Shown in pieces: positions 1 to 7,289 of a stretch of 10,903 nucleotides of DNA. Origin of the DNA: an uncultured Labedella sp. (GTDB lineage: Bacteria; Actinomycetota; Actinomycetes; Actinomycetales; Microbacteriaceae); contig CAKTZW010000031.1 of NCBI GenBank assembly GCA_934636065.1, positions 1-10,903 on the forward strand. The letters are read 5' to 3'. The notes beneath the pieces were generated by a model that did no database searches, had not been told where the DNA came from, and saw nothing but the letters and a program-made list of their open reading frames with translations. The translations under genes were made by a program, and so were the position numbers. The first letter of the stretch is position 1. The number at the start of each line of letters is the position of its first letter.

Positions 1-1470
1 CTCCCGAACTGCCCGCAGCACGTCGTCGCGTTCTACGCCGTCCTCCGGATCGGCGGGATCGTCGTCGAGCACAATCCCCTCTACACGGACCGAGAGCTGC
101 GCCACCAGTTCGAGGACCACGGGGCGCGCGTCGCGATCGTCTGGGACGTCGCCTACGACACCGTCGACGGGTTCCCGGCCGACGTCGGTGTCGAGCACAT
201 CGTGGCCGTCGACATGACGGAGGCGCTTCCGTTCGGCAAGCGCGTCGCGTTGCGGCTGCCGGTGCCGAAGGCGCGCACGCTCCGCGCGGCCATGACGAAG
301 CGGCCGAGTCGGCGGCGGTACCTGGACTGGTCCTCGCTCGTGGAGAGCCGGCGGATCTCGCGGCGGCACGCTCGCCCGACGCTCGACGCCGTGGCGGCTC
401 TGCAGTACACGAGCGGGACGACGGGGACCCCGAAGGGCGTGATCCTCACGCACCGCAACCTGCGCGCGAACGCGATGCAGTGTCGCGCGTGGGTGCCGGG
501 TCTCCGCGAGGGTGACGAGACGTTCTACGCGGTGCTGCCGATGTTCCACGCCTACGGACTGACGGTGTGTCTGATCACGGCGATGAGCATCGGCGCCAAG
601 GTCGTGCTTTTCCCCCGCTTCGACGTCGGTCTCGTCGCGGACGCGTCGACGTCCTCGCCTCCCACGTTCCTGCCCGCCGTCCCGCCGATCTACGACGCGC
701 TGACGCGCGCGGCCTCCGGGAAGTCGAAGCTCGACCTCTCGCACGTCCGGTTCTCGATCTCGGGCGCGATGAGTCTGCCGGTCTCCACCGTGACGCGGTG
801 GGAGGAGGCGACGGGCGGGCTGCTCGTCGAGGGGTACGGGATGACGGAGTCCTCGCCCGTGTCGCTCGGCAACCCGATGGGTCATACGCGACGCCCCGGG
901 GCCGTCGGCGTGCCGTTCCCGAGCACGCGGATCCGCGTCGTCGACCCCGCGGATCCGGCCGTGGATCGTGACCCGGGGGAGCCCGGCGAGCTCCTCGTGA
1001 AGGGACCGCAGGTCTTCCAGGGGTATTGGCGGCGGCCGGAGGCCACGGCGGAGGCCCTGCTCGCGGACGGCTGGCTCCGCACCGGTGACATCGTGACGGT
1101 GTCTCCCGATGGTTTCGTCACGGTGGTCGACCGGGTGAAGGAGCTCATCATCACGGGCGGCTTCAACGTCTCGCCCTCGGAGGTCGAGGAGGTGCTCGTC
1201 TCCCACCCCGACATCGCCGAAGCCGCGGTGGTCGGCCTGGCCCGGGAGTCGGGAGGCGAGGACGTCGCGGCGGCGGTCGTGCTCAACGCCGGTGCGGTGT
1301 TCGACCCGGACGCGCTCAAGGAGTTCTGCCGGGCGCGGCTCGCCCGCTACAAGGTGCCGCGTCGCTTCGTCGAGGCCGACTCACTGCCCCGGTCGCTCGT
1401 CGGCAAGGTGCTGCGGAAGCGTGTGCGCGAGGAGCTCTTCACGGCGCGGAGGCCCCAGCCCCGCGGCTGA
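1..1470 (+). CDS. Long-chain fatty-acid-CoA ligase (AMP-binding), 5' truncated by window edge
   Basis: Acyl-adenylate-forming enzyme that activates a fatty acid with ATP and transfers the acyl group to CoA. The frame is open from base 1, so the start and probably some tens of N-terminal residues lie outside; 489 residues are visible. The P-loop-like signature YTSGTTGTPKG is at visible residues 136-146, GYGMTESSPV begins at 278, GWLRTGD at 357-363, the hinge region DRVKELIITGGFNVSP begins at 377, and the C-terminal PRSLVGKVLRK places the adenylation lysine at 469. The order and spacing are those of the ANL superfamily, and FadD-like long-chain ligases are the closest type by motif content. Chain-length specificity cannot be read from the sequence. 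The stop lies in a 24-bp tandem duplication. The gene converges on the RecQ gene, 42 bases away. An acyl-CoA synthetase of other specificity is the main alternative. Confidence 0.93.
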   Translation, partial: LPNCPQHVVAFYAVLRIGGIVVEHNPLYTDRELRHQFEDHGARVAIVWDVAYDTVDGFPADVGVEHIVAVDMTEALPFGKRVALRLPVPKARTLRAAMTKRPSRRRYLDWSSLVESRRISRRHARPTLDAVAALQYTSGTTGTPKGVILTHRNLRANAMQCRAWVPGLREGDETFYAVLPMFHAYGLTVCLITAMSIGAKVVLFPRFDVGLVADASTSSPPTFLPAVPPIYDALTRAASGKSKLDLSHVRFSISGAMSLPVSTVTRWEEATGGLLVEGYGMTESSPVSLGNPMGHTRRPGAVGVPFPSTRIRVVDPADPAVDRDPGEPGELLVKGPQVFQGYWRRPEATAEALLADGWLRTGDIVTVSPDGFVTVVDRVKELIITGGFNVSPSEVEEVLVSHPDIAEAAVVGLARESGGEDVAAAVVLNAGAVFDPDALKEFCRARLARYKVPRRFVEADSLPRSLVGKVLRKRVREELFTARRPQPRG

Positions 1471-1501
1471 CGAGAGAGGCAGCCCCGCGGCTGACGAGAG
1501 A
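1456..1501. repeat. Tandem 24-bp duplication containing the ligase stop codon
   Basis: Bases 1456-1477 and 1480-1501 are identical over 22 bases with a period of 24. Because 24 is a multiple of three, the TGA at 1468-1470 is copied in frame at 1492-1494. The duplication probably arose by slippage and lengthens the gap between the two convergent genes without altering the ligase protein. Confidence 0.85.
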
Positions 1502-1519
1502 CGCTGTCCCCGTCAGCCG
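1488..1519. terminator. Possible bidirectional terminator hairpin between convergent genes
   Basis: CGGCTGACG at 1488-1496 pairs perfectly with CGTCAGCCG at 1511-1519, giving a 9-bp stem with a 14-base loop. The right arm covers the recQ stop codon (1513-1515 on the minus strand). The other half of the tandem duplication (1464-1472) offers an alternative left arm. There is no T-tract, which is common in GC-rich actinobacteria, so the terminator role is inferred from position between convergent genes. Confidence 0.4.
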
Positions 1520-3651
1520 ACGAGGCCGAGGACCAGCGGCAGGACGGGTCCGGCGCCGGCGGCCCGGAGCTCGCGACCGGCGACGGTGATGGACCAGCGT
1601 GAGTCGGCTCGGTCGTCCACGAGCAGGACGGGTCGACCGCCGAGCTGGGCGAGGTCCTCACGCAGCTGCGGTCCGACAGCGAAGCCGCCCCAGACTCCGG
1701 CGAGTCTGTAGGCGCTATTGCCACCCGGGCCGCCGGTCGGGCCGCCGTTCTCGAACTCCAGCGATCCGAGGTACGGCAACTTGCCGATGCGCGCGATGCC
1801 GGTGGCGAGGGAGTCGACGAGCTGCGGGCGTGATCGCGACGGCAGGTTGACGACGGCGGCGGGCCGCTCTTCCCAGCCCCACTGGGCGAGAACCCGGACG
1901 CACGCGTCGAGGACACTCGGCGCGATCGGCGCATCCGGTGCTCCCTCGGCGAAGAGTGTGCGCAGAACGCCGCCCCACCCGAGGTCGGTGAGCCGGGCGA
2001 GCGCCCGTCCCTCCTCGACGCGTTCGTCGGCGGACAGCCGGCCCTTCACGGGGACGCCGAGGCGGTCGGCGCCGGTCGGCCACTGCGACCGCGGCTCGAC
2101 GGGCACGCCCACGCGGTCGAGCGACGCGCTCGCTGCGGCGGTCGCCTCTTCCGCGACGGCAGCCGGGTACCACGCGCTCGTGCAGGTGTCGCAGCGGCCG
2201 CACGGGGCCGCCGTCGGGTCGTCGAGGTCGCGCTGGAGGGTCTCCATGCGGCACGCCGCGGTGTTCTCGTAGTCGAGCATCGAGCGCTGCTCGGCGCGGC
2301 GGGCCGCGGCGATGCGTTCGTATCGTTCGCGGTCGTACACCCAGGGCCGCCCGGTGGCGATCCAGCCGCCCGAGACGCGCCGCACCGCCCCATCGACGTC
2401 GAGGACCTTGAGGAGGAGCTCGAGCGGCGAGCGCCGGATGTCGACGCGGGACTCGAGCGCCGGGGTCGAGAGCGGCTTGGCATCCGTCGCGTCGGCGAGG
2501 GCGTCGAGCACGGCGGTCGCGCGCCGTTCATCGGGCATGGAGGCCGTGGCGAAGTAACTCCAGATGTCCTCGTCCTCCTCGCCCGGGAGCAGGAGAACGT
2601 CGGCGTCGATGGAGCCACGACCGGCGCGCCCCACCTGCTGGTAGTACGCGACGGGCGATGACGGCGCGCCGAGGTGCACGACGAAGCCGAGGTCGGGCTT
2701 GTCGAACCCCATGCCGAGGGCGCTCGTCGCGACGAGGGCCTTCAGCTCGTTGCGCTTGAGCATGCCCTCCGACTCCTCGCGCTCGTCCGGGTCGGTGCGG
2801 CCCGTATACGCGCGCACCTCGTGGCCGGCGCCGCGGAGCAACCGTGCCGCGTCCTCGGCGGCCGAGACGGTGAGGGTGTAGATGATGCCGCTGCCGCGCA
2901 GTTCGCCGATGTGCGTGAGCAGCCACGCGAGCCGTTGGCGCGAGGTGCGGAGGGTCAGCACGCCGAGCCGGAGCGACTCGCGCGCGAGCGATCCGCGGAT
3001 GGTGAGCACGTCGTCCGCCGTGCCGCCGCCGAGCTGGTCGACCACGTCGGTCACGACCCGGGCGTTGGCCGTCGCCGTGGTCGCGAGGATCGGCACCGCG
3101 CTGGGCAGGGTGGTGATGAGTTCCGCGAGTCGCCGGTAGTCGGGGCGGAAGTCGTGGCCCCAGTCGGAGATGCAGTGCGCCTCGTCCACGACGAGCAGCC
3201 CCGTGCGGCGCACGAGGTCGGGAAGCTGCTCGTCGCGGAAGCGCGGGTTGTTGAGTCGCTCGGGGGAGACGAGGAGGACGTCGACGTCGTCTCTCGCGAG
3301 CCGGTCGCGCACCTCGTCCCACTCGTGCGCGTTCGTGGAGTTGATCGCGACGGCGCGCACTCCCGCGCGCTCCGCCGCCGCGACCTGGTCGCGCATGAGC
3401 GCGAGGAGCGGCGAGACGAGGAGGGTCGGCCCGGCGCCGCGTCGGCGTAGGAGCAGGCTCGCGATGAAGTACACCGCGGACTTGCCCCAGCCCGTACGTT
3501 GCACCACGAGCGCTCGACGCCGATCGTCCACGAGGGCGAGGATCGCCTCGAGTTGCCCCTCGTGGAACACGGCGTCGTCCCGGCCGGTGAGCGCACGCAG
3601 CGCCTGGAGTGCCTCGGATCGGGAGTCGGTCGCGGTGCTCGTCGAGGTCAT
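1513..3651 (-). CDS. RecQ-family ATP-dependent DNA helicase with C-terminal phosphoribosyltransferase-like domain
   Basis: Superfamily 2 3'-5' DNA helicase, 712 residues, expected to unwind branched DNA during recombination and repair. Visible motifs in order: Q-motif-like FHEGQLEAI (29-37), Walker A TGWGKS (53-58), DEAH box (156-159) followed by CISDWGHDFRP, motif III TTATAN (191-196), motif VI QQVGRAGRG (338-346), and a RecQ zinc site formed by Cys467, Cys484, Cys487 and Cys490. No HRDC domain is recognisable. Residues about 598-712 instead resemble a type I phosphoribosyltransferase fold: a VVNLPSRSRPQLVDSLA segment, then PVLLVDDRADSRWSITVAG (674-692), where the acidic pair and following loop sit where the PRPP loop would be. 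The loop reads DSRWS rather than the canonical TTGxT/S. The start at 3651 has AGGA about 8 bases upstream. It converges on the ligase gene. Helicase identity is secure; the tail assignment is from pattern. Confidence 0.93.
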   Translation of the reverse strand: MTSTSTATDSRSEALQALRALTGRDDAVFHEGQLEAILALVDDRRRALVVQRTGWGKSAVYFIASLLLRRRGAGPTLLVSPLLALMRDQVAAAERAGVRAVAINSTNAHEWDEVRDRLARDDVDVLLVSPERLNNPRFRDEQLPDLVRRTGLLVVDEAHCISDWGHDFRPDYRRLAELITTLPSAVPILATTATANARVVTDVVDQLGGGTADDVLTIRGSLARESLRLGVLTLRTSRQRLAWLLTHIGELRGSGIIYTLTVSAAEDAARLLRGAGHEVRAYTGRTDPDEREESEGMLKRNELKALVATSALGMGFDKPDLGFVVHLGAPSSPVAYYQQVGRAGRGSIDADVLLLPGEEDEDIWSYFATASMPDERRATAVLDALADATDAKPLSTPALESRVDIRRSPLELLLKVLDVDGAVRRVSGGWIATGRPWVYDRERYERIAAARRAEQRSMLDYENTAACRMETLQRDLDDPTAAPCGRCDTCTSAWYPAAVAEEATAAASASLDRVGVPVEPRSQWPTGADRLGVPVKGRLSADERVEEGRALARLTDLGWGGVLRTLFAEGAPDAPIAPSVLDACVRVLAQWGWEERPAAVVNLPSRSRPQLVDSLATGIARIGKLPYLGSLEFENGGPTGGPGGNSAYRLAGVWGGFAVGPQLREDLAQLGGRPVLLVDDRADSRWSITVAGRELRAAGAGPVLPLVLGLVG

Positions 3652-3741
3652 GCAGCCATCCTCGCAGTCGCCGCCGACGTCTGCGCGGGCGGGCCCGGCC
3701 GCGGGCCGCCCCGCCCCCGAACCCCCGGCGGATATCGCCAG

Positions 3742-3785
3742 TTTGAGCGGATTGCGTCGTGTAGAGGCGACGCAAGCCGCTCAAA
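3742..3785. repeat. 44-base hairpin (17 paired bases) downstream of the lactate operon; candidate terminator or REP-like palindrome
   Basis: TTTGAGCGG (3742-3750) pairs with CCGCTCAAA (3777-3785), and TTGCGTCG (3752-3759) with CGACGCAA (3768-3775), leaving one A/G mismatch (3751/3776) and an 8-base loop. It lies 39 bases past the lldD stop and 90 bases upstream of recQ, in the 173-base spacer 3652-3824. Transcription termination of the lactate operon is a plausible role, although no T-tract follows on the minus strand. The length and near-perfection also suit a dispersed extragenic palindrome. Confidence 0.7.
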
Positions 3786-3824
3786 GTGACGACATCACAG
3801 GGTGGAGCGGAGCGCGCATCTCCA

Positions 3825-5084
3825 TCACCGGGTGGCGGCGTGCGACGCGGCCGCGGAGAGCGGGACGAGGCGCGCGAGCTGCGTCACGTGGCCCGGTTCG
3901 AGCTCCGCGACGCTCGTCACGCCGAGGAGGCGCATGGTCCGCTCGATCTCCCCGCGGAGGATCGCGATGGTGCGGTCGACGCCCTCGCGGCCGCCCGCCA
4001 TGAGTCCGTAAAGGTACGCGCGTCCGATGAGGGTGAACCGGGCTCCGAGCGCGAGCGACGCGACGATGTCCGCCCCGTTCATGATGCCCGTGTCGATGTG
4101 CACCTCCGTGTCGTTCCCGACTTCGGCGACGACGGTCGGGAGCAGATGGAAGGGGACGGGTGCGCGGTCGAGCTGACGGCCGCCGTGGTTCGAGAGCACG
4201 ATGCCGTCGACCCCCAGGTCGGCGAGCCGCTTCGCGTCGCTCAGGTTCTGCACCCCCTTCACCACGAGCTTCCCCGGCCACTGGCTCTTGATCCAGGCGA
4301 GGTCCTCGAAGTTCACGGTCGGGTCGAACATCGTGTCGAGCAGCTCGGCGACCGTGCCCGACCAGCGGTCGAGCGTCGCGAACGACAGCGCCTCCGTCGT
4401 CAGGAAGTTGATCCACCAGGCCGGCCGGGGAAGCGCGTTGACGACGGTCGCGGGAGTGAGCTGCGGCGGGATCGAGAAGCCGTTGCGCTTGTCCCGGAGT
4501 CGCGCTCCGGCGACGGGGACATCGACGGTCACGAGCAGGGTGTCGAAGCCGGCCTTCGCGGCGCGGTCGACGAGCGCCATCGACCGCTCGCGGTCCTTCC
4601 ACATGTAGAGCTGGAACCAGTTGCGGCCAGCCGGGTTGATCGCCTTGACGTCCTCGATCGAGGTCGTGCCCATCGTGGAGAGCGAGAACGGGATGCCGGC
4701 GGCTCCGGCCGCGGTCGCACCCGCGCGCTCACCCTCGGTCTGCATCATGCGCGTGAAGCCCGTCGGCGCGATGCCGAAGGGGAGCGCGGATCGGCCGCCC
4801 AGCACCTCAACGCTCGTGTCCACGCGCGAGACGTCGCGGAGGATCGACGGATGGAACTCGATGTCGCTGAACGCCTGGCGCGCGCGGGCGAGACTGATCT
4901 CGCCCTCCGCGGCGCCCTCCGTGTAGTCGAAGGCGGCCTTCGGCGTCCGGCGCTTCGCGATACGGCGCAGGTCCTCGATGGTGAGCGCCGCGTCGAGCCG
5001 GTGCTTCCTGGGATCGAGCTCTGGCTTCTTGAACCGCAGGAGCGGAGCGAAGTCGTGCCACGTGGGGATGCGTCTCTCGATCAT
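3825..5084 (-). CDS. lldD: FMN-dependent L-lactate dehydrogenase (LldD2-like alpha-hydroxy-acid dehydrogenase)
   Basis: 419-residue flavoprotein of the glycolate oxidase / flavocytochrome b2 family, expected to oxidise L-lactate to pyruvate and pass electrons to the quinone pool at the membrane. Family signatures: AAFDYTEG with Tyr54, [10 protein letters not shown] (101-110), WFQLYMW (156-162), TVDVP (186-190), KLVVKG with Lys276, the active-site [12 protein letters not shown] with His300 and Arg303, IDTGIM with Asp331, and LIGRAYLYG with Arg355. From memory, the protein tracks mycobacterial LldD2 nearly end to end, including the [14 protein letters not shown] region. The frame stays open upstream, but the ATG at 5084 is preferred: it overlaps the regulator stop as ATGA, and GGAAGGA lies 8 bases upstream. 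Translation is probably coupled to the regulator gene. Other short-chain 2-hydroxyacid substrates cannot be excluded. Confidence 0.93.
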   Translation of the reverse strand: MIERRIPTWHDFAPLLRFKKPELDPRKHRLDAALTIEDLRRIAKRRTPKAAFDYTEGAAEGEISLARARQAFSDIEFHPSILRDVSRVDTSVEVLGGRSALPFGIAPTGFTRMMQTEGERAGATAAGAAGIPFSLSTMGTTSIEDVKAINPAGRNWFQLYMWKDRERSMALVDRAAKAGFDTLLVTVDVPVAGARLRDKRNGFSIPPQLTPATVVNALPRPAWWINFLTTEALSFATLDRWSGTVAELLDTMFDPTVNFEDLAWIKSQWPGKLVVKGVQNLSDAKRLADLGVDGIVLSNHGGRQLDRAPVPFHLLPTVVAEVGNDTEVHIDTGIMNGADIVASLALGARFTLIGRAYLYGLMAGGREGVDRTIAILRGEIERTMRLLGVTSVAELEPGHVTQLARLVPLSAAASHAATR

Positions 5085-5833
5085 GCGATCGGTCCTTCCG
5101 TCGGGGTGGAGATGGGGGAGCCGGGCAAGCCGGTCTCGGCGTAGTAGCCGGCGATGTGGTCGTGCACGGTCCGTCGGGCGCGCTCGGCGCCACCCCTGCG
5201 GACGGCGGAGAGGATGTCGCGGTGCTCCTGCCGGAGCCGCGCCGCGGTGGCCGGCCAGGACGGCAGCCTCGGCACCCCGGCGATGACGTACGACTCGATG
5301 GAGTCCCGCAGCCCCGACATCGTCGCGACGATCACCTGGTTCCCGGCGGCCTCCGCGAGGCTCGCGTGAAATCGTGCGTCGAGGGCCAGGAACTCGGCCG
5401 GGGCCAGAGCGGGGTCGTCCATGGCGTCCAGCAGGGCCGCCGGTTCGGAGAGATCCAGCGGCGACCCGGCGGCGACGGCGCGTGCGAGCGTCTCGGCCAC
5501 GGATGACTCGAGCACGAGCCGCGTGTCCACGATGTCTCCGACGGCGAATCCGTTGGCCGCGACCTGCAGGCGCAGCAGCGCGGACATGCCGCCGCGCGGA
5601 GCCGACACGATGATCGCGCCGGCCGACGGTCCCGACCCGGTGGCGGTGCGGATGAGGCCGAGGACCTCGAGCACGCGGAGCGCCTCCCGAACGCTCGAGC
5701 GCCCGACGCCGAGGGAGGCGGCGAGAGCGCGCTCGCCGGGGAGGCGGTCGCCCGGCACGAGCGCGCCCGAGAGCAGGTCCGTTTCGAGCGAGCGCAGCAC
5801 GGTCCGCCAGGCGCGCGTCGCGTCGTCGGTCAT
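5081..5833 (-). CDS. lldR: GntR-family (FadR subfamily, FCD domain) regulator, probable lactate-responsive repressor
   Basis: 250-residue DNA-binding regulator. The N-terminal winged helix (about 10-75) contains the typical [20 protein letters not shown] stretch (31-50), followed by an all-helical FCD ligand domain. The FCD metal-site pattern is visible as Asp152 and His156 (DARFH), His204 (EHRDI) and His226 (VHDHI). The first gene of the operon, it overlaps lldD by four bases (ATGA, 5081-5084). LldR-type repressors of this subfamily respond to lactate and control the adjacent dehydrogenase gene, so that role is inferred from context. The start at 5833 has a GAGG core about 9 bases upstream. 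A 17-bp palindrome lies 30 bases upstream of the start codon and is the likely autoregulatory operator. The effector could be another hydroxy acid. Confidence 0.9.
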   Translation of the reverse strand: MTDDATRAWRTVLRSLETDLLSGALVPGDRLPGERALAASLGVGRSSVREALRVLEVLGLIRTATGSGPSAGAIIVSAPRGGMSALLRLQVAANGFAVGDIVDTRLVLESSVAETLARAVAAGSPLDLSEPAALLDAMDDPALAPAEFLALDARFHASLAEAAGNQVIVATMSGLRDSIESYVIAGVPRLPSWPATAARLRQEHRDILSAVRRGGAERARRTVHDHIAGYYAETGLPGSPISTPTEGPIA

Positions 5834-5862
5834 GGTGCGTCCTCGCTCCGGGAACGGCTGAT

Positions 5863-5879
5863 GTGTGGTCAGACCACAC
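5863..5879. promoter_or_regulatory. 17-bp perfect palindrome, probable operator of the FCD regulator
   Basis: GTGTGGTC-A-GACCACAC is a perfect inverted repeat with 8-base arms around one central base. Its core TGGTCAGACCA fits the TNGTNNNACNA pattern known for FadR/LldR-type GntR regulators. It lies 30 bases upstream of the regulator start codon on the minus strand, a position suited to autorepression of the regulator-lldD operon. No convincing -35/-10 pair is visible next to it. Confidence 0.82.
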
Positions 5880-5924
5880 GATAGCCGGTCGGGAGCGGAA
5901 GGGCGAGTGGCGATCCGCCGAGCC

Positions 5925-6332
5925 TCAGCTTCGCGGGATCAGCGGCTTCTCGGCACGGGCGCGGATCTCCTGCACGACCCAGGAGTTGCCATCCGGATCG
6001 CTGAAGCCGAAGAAGGTGCCGCCGTCGCGGGGGTCGACGACCGAGATCTCGCCGACCTCGACCCCGCGTCCCCGCAGCTCCTCGTGCGCGGCCCGGGCGT
6101 CGGAGACGACGAGCTGCACGCCCGACAACGAGCCCGGCGGCATCGGCCGATCCGAGGGCACCGACCCGATCACGATCGAGCAGCCCGAGCCCCGCGGGGT
6201 GAGCTGCGCGGCCGTCATGTAGTCGTTGCGGATCTCGTGGTCGAGCGTGAACCCGATTTGATCGCGGTAGAACGCGATCGAGCGATCGAGGTCGGCCACC
6301 GGCACCGTGATCAGCTCGAGAGTCCAGTCCAC
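5925..6332 (-). CDS. VOC-superfamily (glyoxalase/bleomycin-resistance-like) protein
   Basis: 135-residue protein of the vicinal oxygen chelate fold, with two beta-alpha-beta-beta-beta modules. The opening module begins LELITVPVADLDRSIAFYRDQIGF (residues 5-28), typical of glyoxalase-like proteins; the second begins near 69 (SLSGVQLVVSD) and ends with FFGFSDPDGNSWVVQE (107-122), the usual closing strand with its glutamate. The substrate is unknown; such proteins can be lyases, dioxygenases or drug-binding proteins. The GTG at 6332 is chosen because it lies exactly at the start of the domain, 14 bases after the stop of the upstream SRPBCC gene. An upstream start would overlap that gene. The ribosome binding site is weak (GCGGGA), so the gene may depend on translational reinitiation. 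It is the last gene of the ArsR-led operon. Confidence 0.87.
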   Translation of the reverse strand: MDWTLELITVPVADLDRSIAFYRDQIGFTLDHEIRNDYMTAAQLTPRGSGCSIVIGSVPSDRPMPPGSLSGVQLVVSDARAAHEELRGRGVEVGEISVVDPRDGGTFFGFSDPDGNSWVVQEIRARAEKPLIPRS

Positions 6333-6346
6333 GGTCGGTCCCGCTC

Positions 6347-6823
6347 TCAGTCCGACCCGAGCAGGACGTCGAGGCGCTCGTAGCCCTGGCTCATGCCCGT
6401 CTCCATCCCGCTCTCGGCCATGCCGTCGCGCGCCTCCTGCGTCGGGTACACCGCGTGACCGATGAGGCGCGTGCGGCCGTCGCCGAGATCCTCGAACCGG
6501 ATCGACTCGACGCTCACGACGTCCGGGAAGCCCTCGAACTCGAAGGTCTGGATCGCGAACTCGTTCTCGCGGACGACGTGGAAGACGCCGTTGAACCAGT
6601 AGTCGCCGCCGGAGGGGTCGCGGTGCAGGTAGCGGTAGCGGCCGCCGGTCCGGAAGTCGTACTCCTCGACGATCATCTCGTAGCCGTTCGGGCCGAGCCA
6701 TTGCGCGACGAGCGCCGGGTCGCGGTGGGCACGGAACACGGCCTCGACCGGGGCGTCGAAGTCGCGCGTGAAATCGATGAAGGGCTGGCCTTCGGGGATG
6801 GAGAGGCTGAGTGAGTTCGTCAT
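6347..6823 (-). CDS. SRPBCC / AHSA1-domain protein
   Basis: 158-residue START/Bet v1-like protein of the AHSA1 (activator of Hsp90 ATPase homologue 1-like) family, with a hydrophobic ligand cavity and unknown ligand. Recognisable elements are the opening strand IDFTRDFDAPVEAVFRAHRDP (residues 16-36), the QWLGP motif (41-45), DFRTGGRYRYLHRDPSG (56-72) and the long C-terminal helix with GMETGMSQGYERLDVLL (139-155). The ATG at 6823 is chosen over an upstream in-frame extension because AGGA lies 6 bases before it and the extension would overlap the regulator gene. The gene follows the ArsR-family gene by 38 bases and precedes the VOC gene by 14. ArsR-AHSA1 pairs are a common bacterial arrangement in which the regulator controls both genes; the substrate or stress involved cannot be read here. 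Confidence 0.9.
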   Translation of the reverse strand: MTNSLSLSIPEGQPFIDFTRDFDAPVEAVFRAHRDPALVAQWLGPNGYEMIVEEYDFRTGGRYRYLHRDPSGGDYWFNGVFHVVRENEFAIQTFEFEGFPDVVSVESIRFEDLGDGRTRLIGHAVYPTQEARDGMAESGMETGMSQGYERLDVLLGSD

Positions 6824-6861
6824 CGTTTTTCCTGTTCTCTCGGAGCGGGGTGCGCCGGACG

Positions 6862-7224
6862 CTACGCGTCGGGCGCGATGGTGCGGAGGAGGGCGTCGAG
6901 GGACCGATACTGCTGCTCGGCGACGAGGCGGTGTCGATCGATCCACGCGGTGAGGTCCTCGAGTCGCGCGGGCTCGAGGTGCACGGGGCGGCGTTGCGCC
7001 TCCCGCGTGCGCGACACGAGGCCGGCGGACTCGAGCACGTGGATGTGTCTCGAGACGGCCTGCGTCGTGATGGCGAAGGGCTCGGCGAGTTCGTTGACCG
7101 TCGCGGGGCCTCGGCTGAGGCGCGCGACGATGCTCCGGCGCACCGGGTCGGCGAGTGCGAGGAATGCGCGATCGAGCGCATCCTCCGCCCGGGTGTCCCC
7201 GCTGTCCCCGCTGTGCTCCGTCAT
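6862..7224 (-). CDS. ArsR-family winged-helix repressor
   Basis: 120-residue DNA-binding protein: RAFLALADPVRRSIVARLSR (19-38), then the helix-turn-helix VNELAEPFAITTQAVSRHIHVLESAGLVSR (43-72) and the wing REAQRRPVHLEP (74-85). It has no cysteine, so it lacks the classic thiol metal site of ArsR/SmtB sensors and resembles the non-metal ArsR regulators that accompany AHSA1 proteins. A TTG at 7245 in the same frame is a possible earlier start, but it falls inside the operator palindrome; the ATG at 7224 has AAGGA 10 bases upstream and is preferred. First gene of a three-gene operon with the SRPBCC and VOC genes, and probably autoregulated through the palindrome overlapping its promoter. The inducer is unknown. 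Confidence 0.9.
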   Translation of the reverse strand: MTEHSGDSGDTRAEDALDRAFLALADPVRRSIVARLSRGPATVNELAEPFAITTQAVSRHIHVLESAGLVSRTREAQRRPVHLEPARLEDLTAWIDRHRLVAEQQYRSLDALLRTIAPDA

Positions 7225-7230
7225 GGCGTT

Positions 7231-7268
7231 GCCATCCTTATTCAACTGACCTGTTGAATAAGGATGGC
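7231..7268. promoter_or_regulatory. Perfect 16-6-16 inverted repeat, probable ArsR-family operator
   Basis: GCCATCCTTATTCAAC (7231-7246) and GTTGAATAAGGATGGC (7253-7268) are exact reverse complements separated by 6 bases. The inner TTCAAC/GTTGAA half-sites are the sort of dyad bound by ArsR-family dimers. The right arm covers the predicted -10 of the operon and the left arm holds the AAGGA ribosome binding site of the regulator gene (7235-7239). An autoregulatory operator is the best reading. Confidence 0.85.
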
Positions 7269-7289
7269 GCTGCCTCGCGCGCCTGTCAA
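7261..7289 (-). promoter_or_regulatory. Predicted promoter of the ArsR-SRPBCC-VOC operon
   Basis: On the minus strand, a consensus -35 TTGACA (7284-7289) is followed after 17 bases by CATCCT (7261-7266), a poor -10 that lies within the palindrome. Transcription would start near 7254, leaving a leader of about 30 bases before the ATG at 7224. With that start site, the RNA would lack most of the right arm of the palindrome, which favours a DNA operator over an RNA hairpin. Confidence 0.55.

Noticed and set aside
3786..5144. 452-residue open frame on the + strand opposite lldD
   Set aside because: Low-complexity Arg/Glu/Val/His-rich product, typical of the antisense frame of a GC-rich gene; the minus strand carries every catalytic motif of lldD.
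3825..5879. Reading lldD as a 684-residue protein starting at 5879
   Set aside because: The N-terminal 265 codons are Arg-rich antisense-like sequence overlapping the regulator gene in another frame, and the true LldD N-terminus with a good ribosome site is at 5084.
5925..7181. A 418-residue VOC fusion protein starting at 7181
   Set aside because: The upstream part is an Arg/Pro-rich shadow of the SRPBCC and ArsR genes; the VOC domain starts exactly at the GTG at 6332.
7224..7245. TTG at 7245 as the ArsR-family start
   Set aside because: It lies inside the operator palindrome and adds seven residues without family similarity; the ATG at 7224 has AAGGA at workable spacing.
7231..7268. Dyad as an attachment site or transposon end
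   Set aside because: It is centred on the promoter of a DNA-binding regulator gene, no integrase or target duplication is nearby, and operator function explains it.
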